This document shows positions 5,526 to 7,973 of a DNA stretch of 7,973 bases, in pieces. The translations under genes and the position numbers were made by a program. Where the stretch lies: positions 1 to 7,973 of the forward strand of contig CAMLER010000215.1 of NCBI GenBank assembly GCA_946478915.1, in the 5' to 3' direction. This DNA comes from an uncultured Chryseolinea sp. (lineage in GTDB: Bacteria; Bacteroidota; Bacteroidia; Cytophagales; Cyclobacteriaceae). Each line of letters begins with the position of its first letter. The first letter of the stretch is position 1. Below the pieces are notes generated by a model. It was not told where the DNA came from. It saw only the letters and a list, made by a program, of their open reading frames with translations, and searched no databases.

Positions 5526-7958
5526 CTACTCATACCTCAATGTATCAACAGGGTTTGCATTAGCAGCCTTGAATGACTTTGCGCTAACGACCAGCAGAGC
5601 AAGCAATAAGACGGTTGCACCCGGAAGCAGAAATAACCACCATTGTAATTCGATCTGGTTAGCGAAAGTACTAAGCCAGTCATTGACAAAGTAATAAGCA
5701 ACCGGTGCGGCCAACATGAACGAAATAATTATCAGGCGGATATACTCCTTAGAAAATAACAATAGAATACTTCCAAGGTTAGCGCCTAACACTTTCCTTA
5801 CAGCTACCTCCTTGCCTTTGCGATTAGTTAGAAACGTAATGAGGCCATATAGTCCCAGGCAACCGATCAAGAGAAAAATGCCGCAAAATAATTGAAACAG
5901 TCTTGCATATTTGTTTTCCTGCTCATAAAACGCAGCAATGTTATCGTCAAAAAATTGGTAGGTGAAGACAAAGTCTGGAAACGCCGAAGTCCATATTTTT
6001 TCGACTTCCTGTATCCCCTCCTGCAAGTCCCCATTATTAGTGTTCGCTACTTTAACACTCATTGTATAGTAGTCGCCCGGATTGACAAGCATCACCATAT
6101 TGTCAACGCTTTCCTTGAGCGAATTGGAATAGAAATCACCCACAACGCCAACAACAGTTACAGGTTTGCCATCACCCATTTTCAACACTTTGCCAACAGC
6201 CTCATACGGAGAACCGAGTTGCAGATTTTTCACCAAACGTTCGTTGATGAGTATGCTCCCGACTGAATCCTGCATCGTAAGATTTCTTCCGGCAAGCAAC
6301 TTTATATCGTATAACGAAAGATACTGATCATCGATAGGAGAATATTCGAATACATGAAAGTCCGATATACTGCCGGCCTCAGTATTACCAATATCCCGAT
6401 ATGACCGCGGCCGTGCTACTCCGGAAGGCAAGGTAAAGCTAAAACTCACGCCTGACACAACTGAACTCGAGCGCAACTGCCCGGCTATTTGCTCTGCCTT
6501 CGACGAGTCTGGCAGTCTCGTAGTGATGACAGCCTCCTTATTAAATCCCATGTTCACATTCTGAAAGTAGTGCATCTGCTCCATGACGATAAAGGTTCCG
6601 ACTGCGAGCATCTGCGTAATGGTAAACTGAACCACGACAAGCACCTTGCGCAGACTCATTCCACCAAGAGTCTCATTCGTAAGTTTGTTTTTAAGTGCGG
6701 TCAGGGGACTAAACCTTGAAATGACGACAGAAGGATAGGCGCCAGAAATGAGCGTAACAATGGCAATAATTATAACCAGCGAAGTAATGATAAAAGGCTC
6801 GGTCAGGTTCAATCCTGGAAATGTGATATTAAATAGTTGTTGAAAATTATTCAGTAACAGCTCAGAAAGAATCAGGGCAAAGATGCCGGCAGTGCATACG
6901 ATCAAGAAAGTTTCCGTAAGATATTGCATCATGAGTTGCCTGCGACTACTTCCAACTACCTTTCGGAGAGCAATCTCTTTGGCGCGCAGCACGGACTGCG
7001 CGGTGGCAAGATTTATATAATTGATGCACCCGGTGAGCAGCAAGAATACTCCAATGATACTCAGCGCGACGATGGTCTCACGGCTAATTGTCCGGCGACT
7101 AAAATTGCCAAACCTGGCATCATAGTGAACATCGGTGAGCCTTTGTAATACGTAATGCCTGAATTCGTGGAGGTCCTTGGGCGTATGCGCAGCATGCACC
7201 TGCGCAATCCTTTCTTCTACCTCCGTCTCAGTTACCCCTTCGCGAAGCACTACGTAAGTATTGTGTGTGTCATTTACTGAGAACCAATTTTGCATTCGTT
7301 CGACGCCAGCCAATACATTCAGAGAAGCGTATGACATCAACACCTTGAATGGAAAATCGGTGTTCGCAGGGAGATCTTCTATAATGCCGGTAACGCGGAA
7401 ATCAAACTGCTTTTGAAATTGCAACGTCCGGCCTATTGGGTTTGAGTCGCCGAAATATTTTACCGCCATACTCCTGGTTAGTACAACCGTCATAGGTTCG
7501 GTCAGCGCTTTTTCAGGATTTCCAGCAAGCCATTTGAACCCGGTGTCCTTAAAATCAAACACCTTAAAAAAATCAGGGTCCAACAATACGAAACCCGATT
7601 CTTCGCGAAATTTAGCAACCGTACCCCCCAAAGCATCGAGCACATCGATATTGGCACCACCGAAATATTCCATGGAGATAACATTGTCTAGTGCTGCAAT
7701 TTCTGCTTTAAGAGCAACTGGAACCGGATAAGAAACCCCAGACCTGAATTCGGATTTGTCTGGACCGCTCACTCTTACCAGCCTGTAAATATTTTCTGCA
7801 TTAGTGTGAAACTTATCAAAGCTTAATTCAAATCGGATGACAGTAAGAATAGCCAGCGTTGATGCAATGGCAACGACCAGTCCAAGAACATTTATGGTGG
7901 CCGTTCCCTTGTGTGCCAGGAGACTTCTGATTGCGGATTTAAAATAATTTTTGATCAT
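5526..7958 (-). CDS. FtsX/MacB-type ABC transporter permease, complete
   Basis: This 810-residue inner-membrane protein has the layout of Bacteroidota ABC permeases with duplicated MacB-core and FtsX units. TM1 is at about 21-42 (INVLGLVVAIASTLAILTVI), followed by the typical FELSFDKFHTNAENIYRL. A periplasmic domain (about 45-290) leads to FtsX unit 1 (TMs near 296-318, 345-368, 388-410). TM5 (436-458) precedes a second periplasmic domain (460-685), then FtsX unit 2 (TMs near 687-711, 738-758, 773-792). Cytoplasmic motifs KEIALRKVVGSS (327-338) and KEVAVRKVLGAN (716-727) match the conserved loop after the first TM of each unit, and the end NPVDTLRYE is typical. It lacks the soluble prefix of the permease at 1-2360, so it belongs to a different branch. 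MacB-family permeases couple ATP hydrolysis by a separate ATPase to movement of periplasmic domains, often for efflux or lipoprotein handling. The substrate here is unknown. Only 15 bases upstream are visible, so its operon and promoter cannot be judged. Confidence 0.95.
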   Translation of the reverse strand: MIKNYFKSAIRSLLAHKGTATINVLGLVVAIASTLAILTVIRFELSFDKFHTNAENIYRLVRVSGPDKSEFRSGVSYPVPVALKAEIAALDNVISMEYFGGANIDVLDALGGTVAKFREESGFVLLDPDFFKVFDFKDTGFKWLAGNPEKALTEPMTVVLTRSMAVKYFGDSNPIGRTLQFQKQFDFRVTGIIEDLPANTDFPFKVLMSYASLNVLAGVERMQNWFSVNDTHNTYVVLREGVTETEVEERIAQVHAAHTPKDLHEFRHYVLQRLTDVHYDARFGNFSRRTISRETIVALSIIGVFLLLTGCINYINLATAQSVLRAKEIALRKVVGSSRRQLMMQYLTETFLIVCTAGIFALILSELLLNNFQQLFNITFPGLNLTEPFIITSLVIIIAIVTLISGAYPSVVISRFSPLTALKNKLTNETLGGMSLRKVLVVVQFTITQMLAVGTFIVMEQMHYFQNVNMGFNKEAVITTRLPDSSKAEQIAGQLRSSSVVSGVSFSFTLPSGVARPRSYRDIGNTEAGSISDFHVFEYSPIDDQYLSLYDIKLLAGRNLTMQDSVGSILINERLVKNLQLGSPYEAVGKVLKMGDGKPVTVVGVVGDFYSNSLKESVDNMVMLVNPGDYYTMSVKVANTNNGDLQEGIQEVEKIWTSAFPDFVFTYQFFDDNIAAFYEQENKYARLFQLFCGIFLLIGCLGLYGLITFLTNRKGKEVAVRKVLGANLGSILLLFSKEYIRLIIISFMLAAPVAYYFVNDWLSTFANQIELQWWLFLLPGATVLLLALLVVSAKSFKAANANPVDTLRYE

Positions 7959-7973
7959 AGCGGGTAATAGTAA

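Noticed and set aside
5431..5694. Plus-strand open frame of 87 codons running into the 3' end of the complete permease
   Set aside because: It is mostly antisense to the conserved permease C-terminus and has no recognisable domain or promoter.

Overview
The window looks like chromosomal DNA from a Bacteroidota bacterium, most likely of the Cytophagales/Chitinophagales type. Four things suggest this: moderate GC with very AT-rich intergenic DNA; start codons without clear Shine-Dalgarno sequences; a perfect Bacteroidota-type -7 element (TAnnTTTG); and the gene content (large FtsX/MacB-type permeases, one with the N-terminal prefix seen next to PadR regulators, plus secreted proteins beginning with a carboxypeptidase-D-regulatory-like domain). 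The genus cannot be fixed from sequence reading alone.

There are five protein genes and no RNA genes, CRISPR arrays or insertion sequences that I can support. On the minus strand, a short PadR-family regulator (2360-2698) is followed, with a one-base TGATG overlap, by a large ABC-transporter permease that runs off the left edge (1-2360; 786 codons present, C-terminus missing). Diverging on the plus strand are two exported proteins. The first (2753-4018) joins a carboxypeptidase-regulatory-like domain to a SUMF1/formylglycine-generating-enzyme-like domain that lacks the catalytic cysteines. The second (4124-5380) starts with a related regulatory-like domain and continues into a long region of unknown function. 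Converging from the right is a second, complete FtsX/MacB-type permease (5526-7958, minus strand).

The most striking non-coding feature is the 54-bp space between the divergent start codons of the PadR gene and the SUMF1-like gene. It holds two near-identical 22-bp direct repeats. Each contains the dyad TTTGT-TAT-ACAAA, and each dyad sits exactly one base upstream of one of the two start codons. The simplest reading is a pair of PadR operators controlling both directions. That would put the PadR-permease pair and the exported SUMF1-like protein, possibly with its downstream neighbour, in one envelope-related regulon. This is inference from layout. No ATP-binding subunit for either permease is present in the window.
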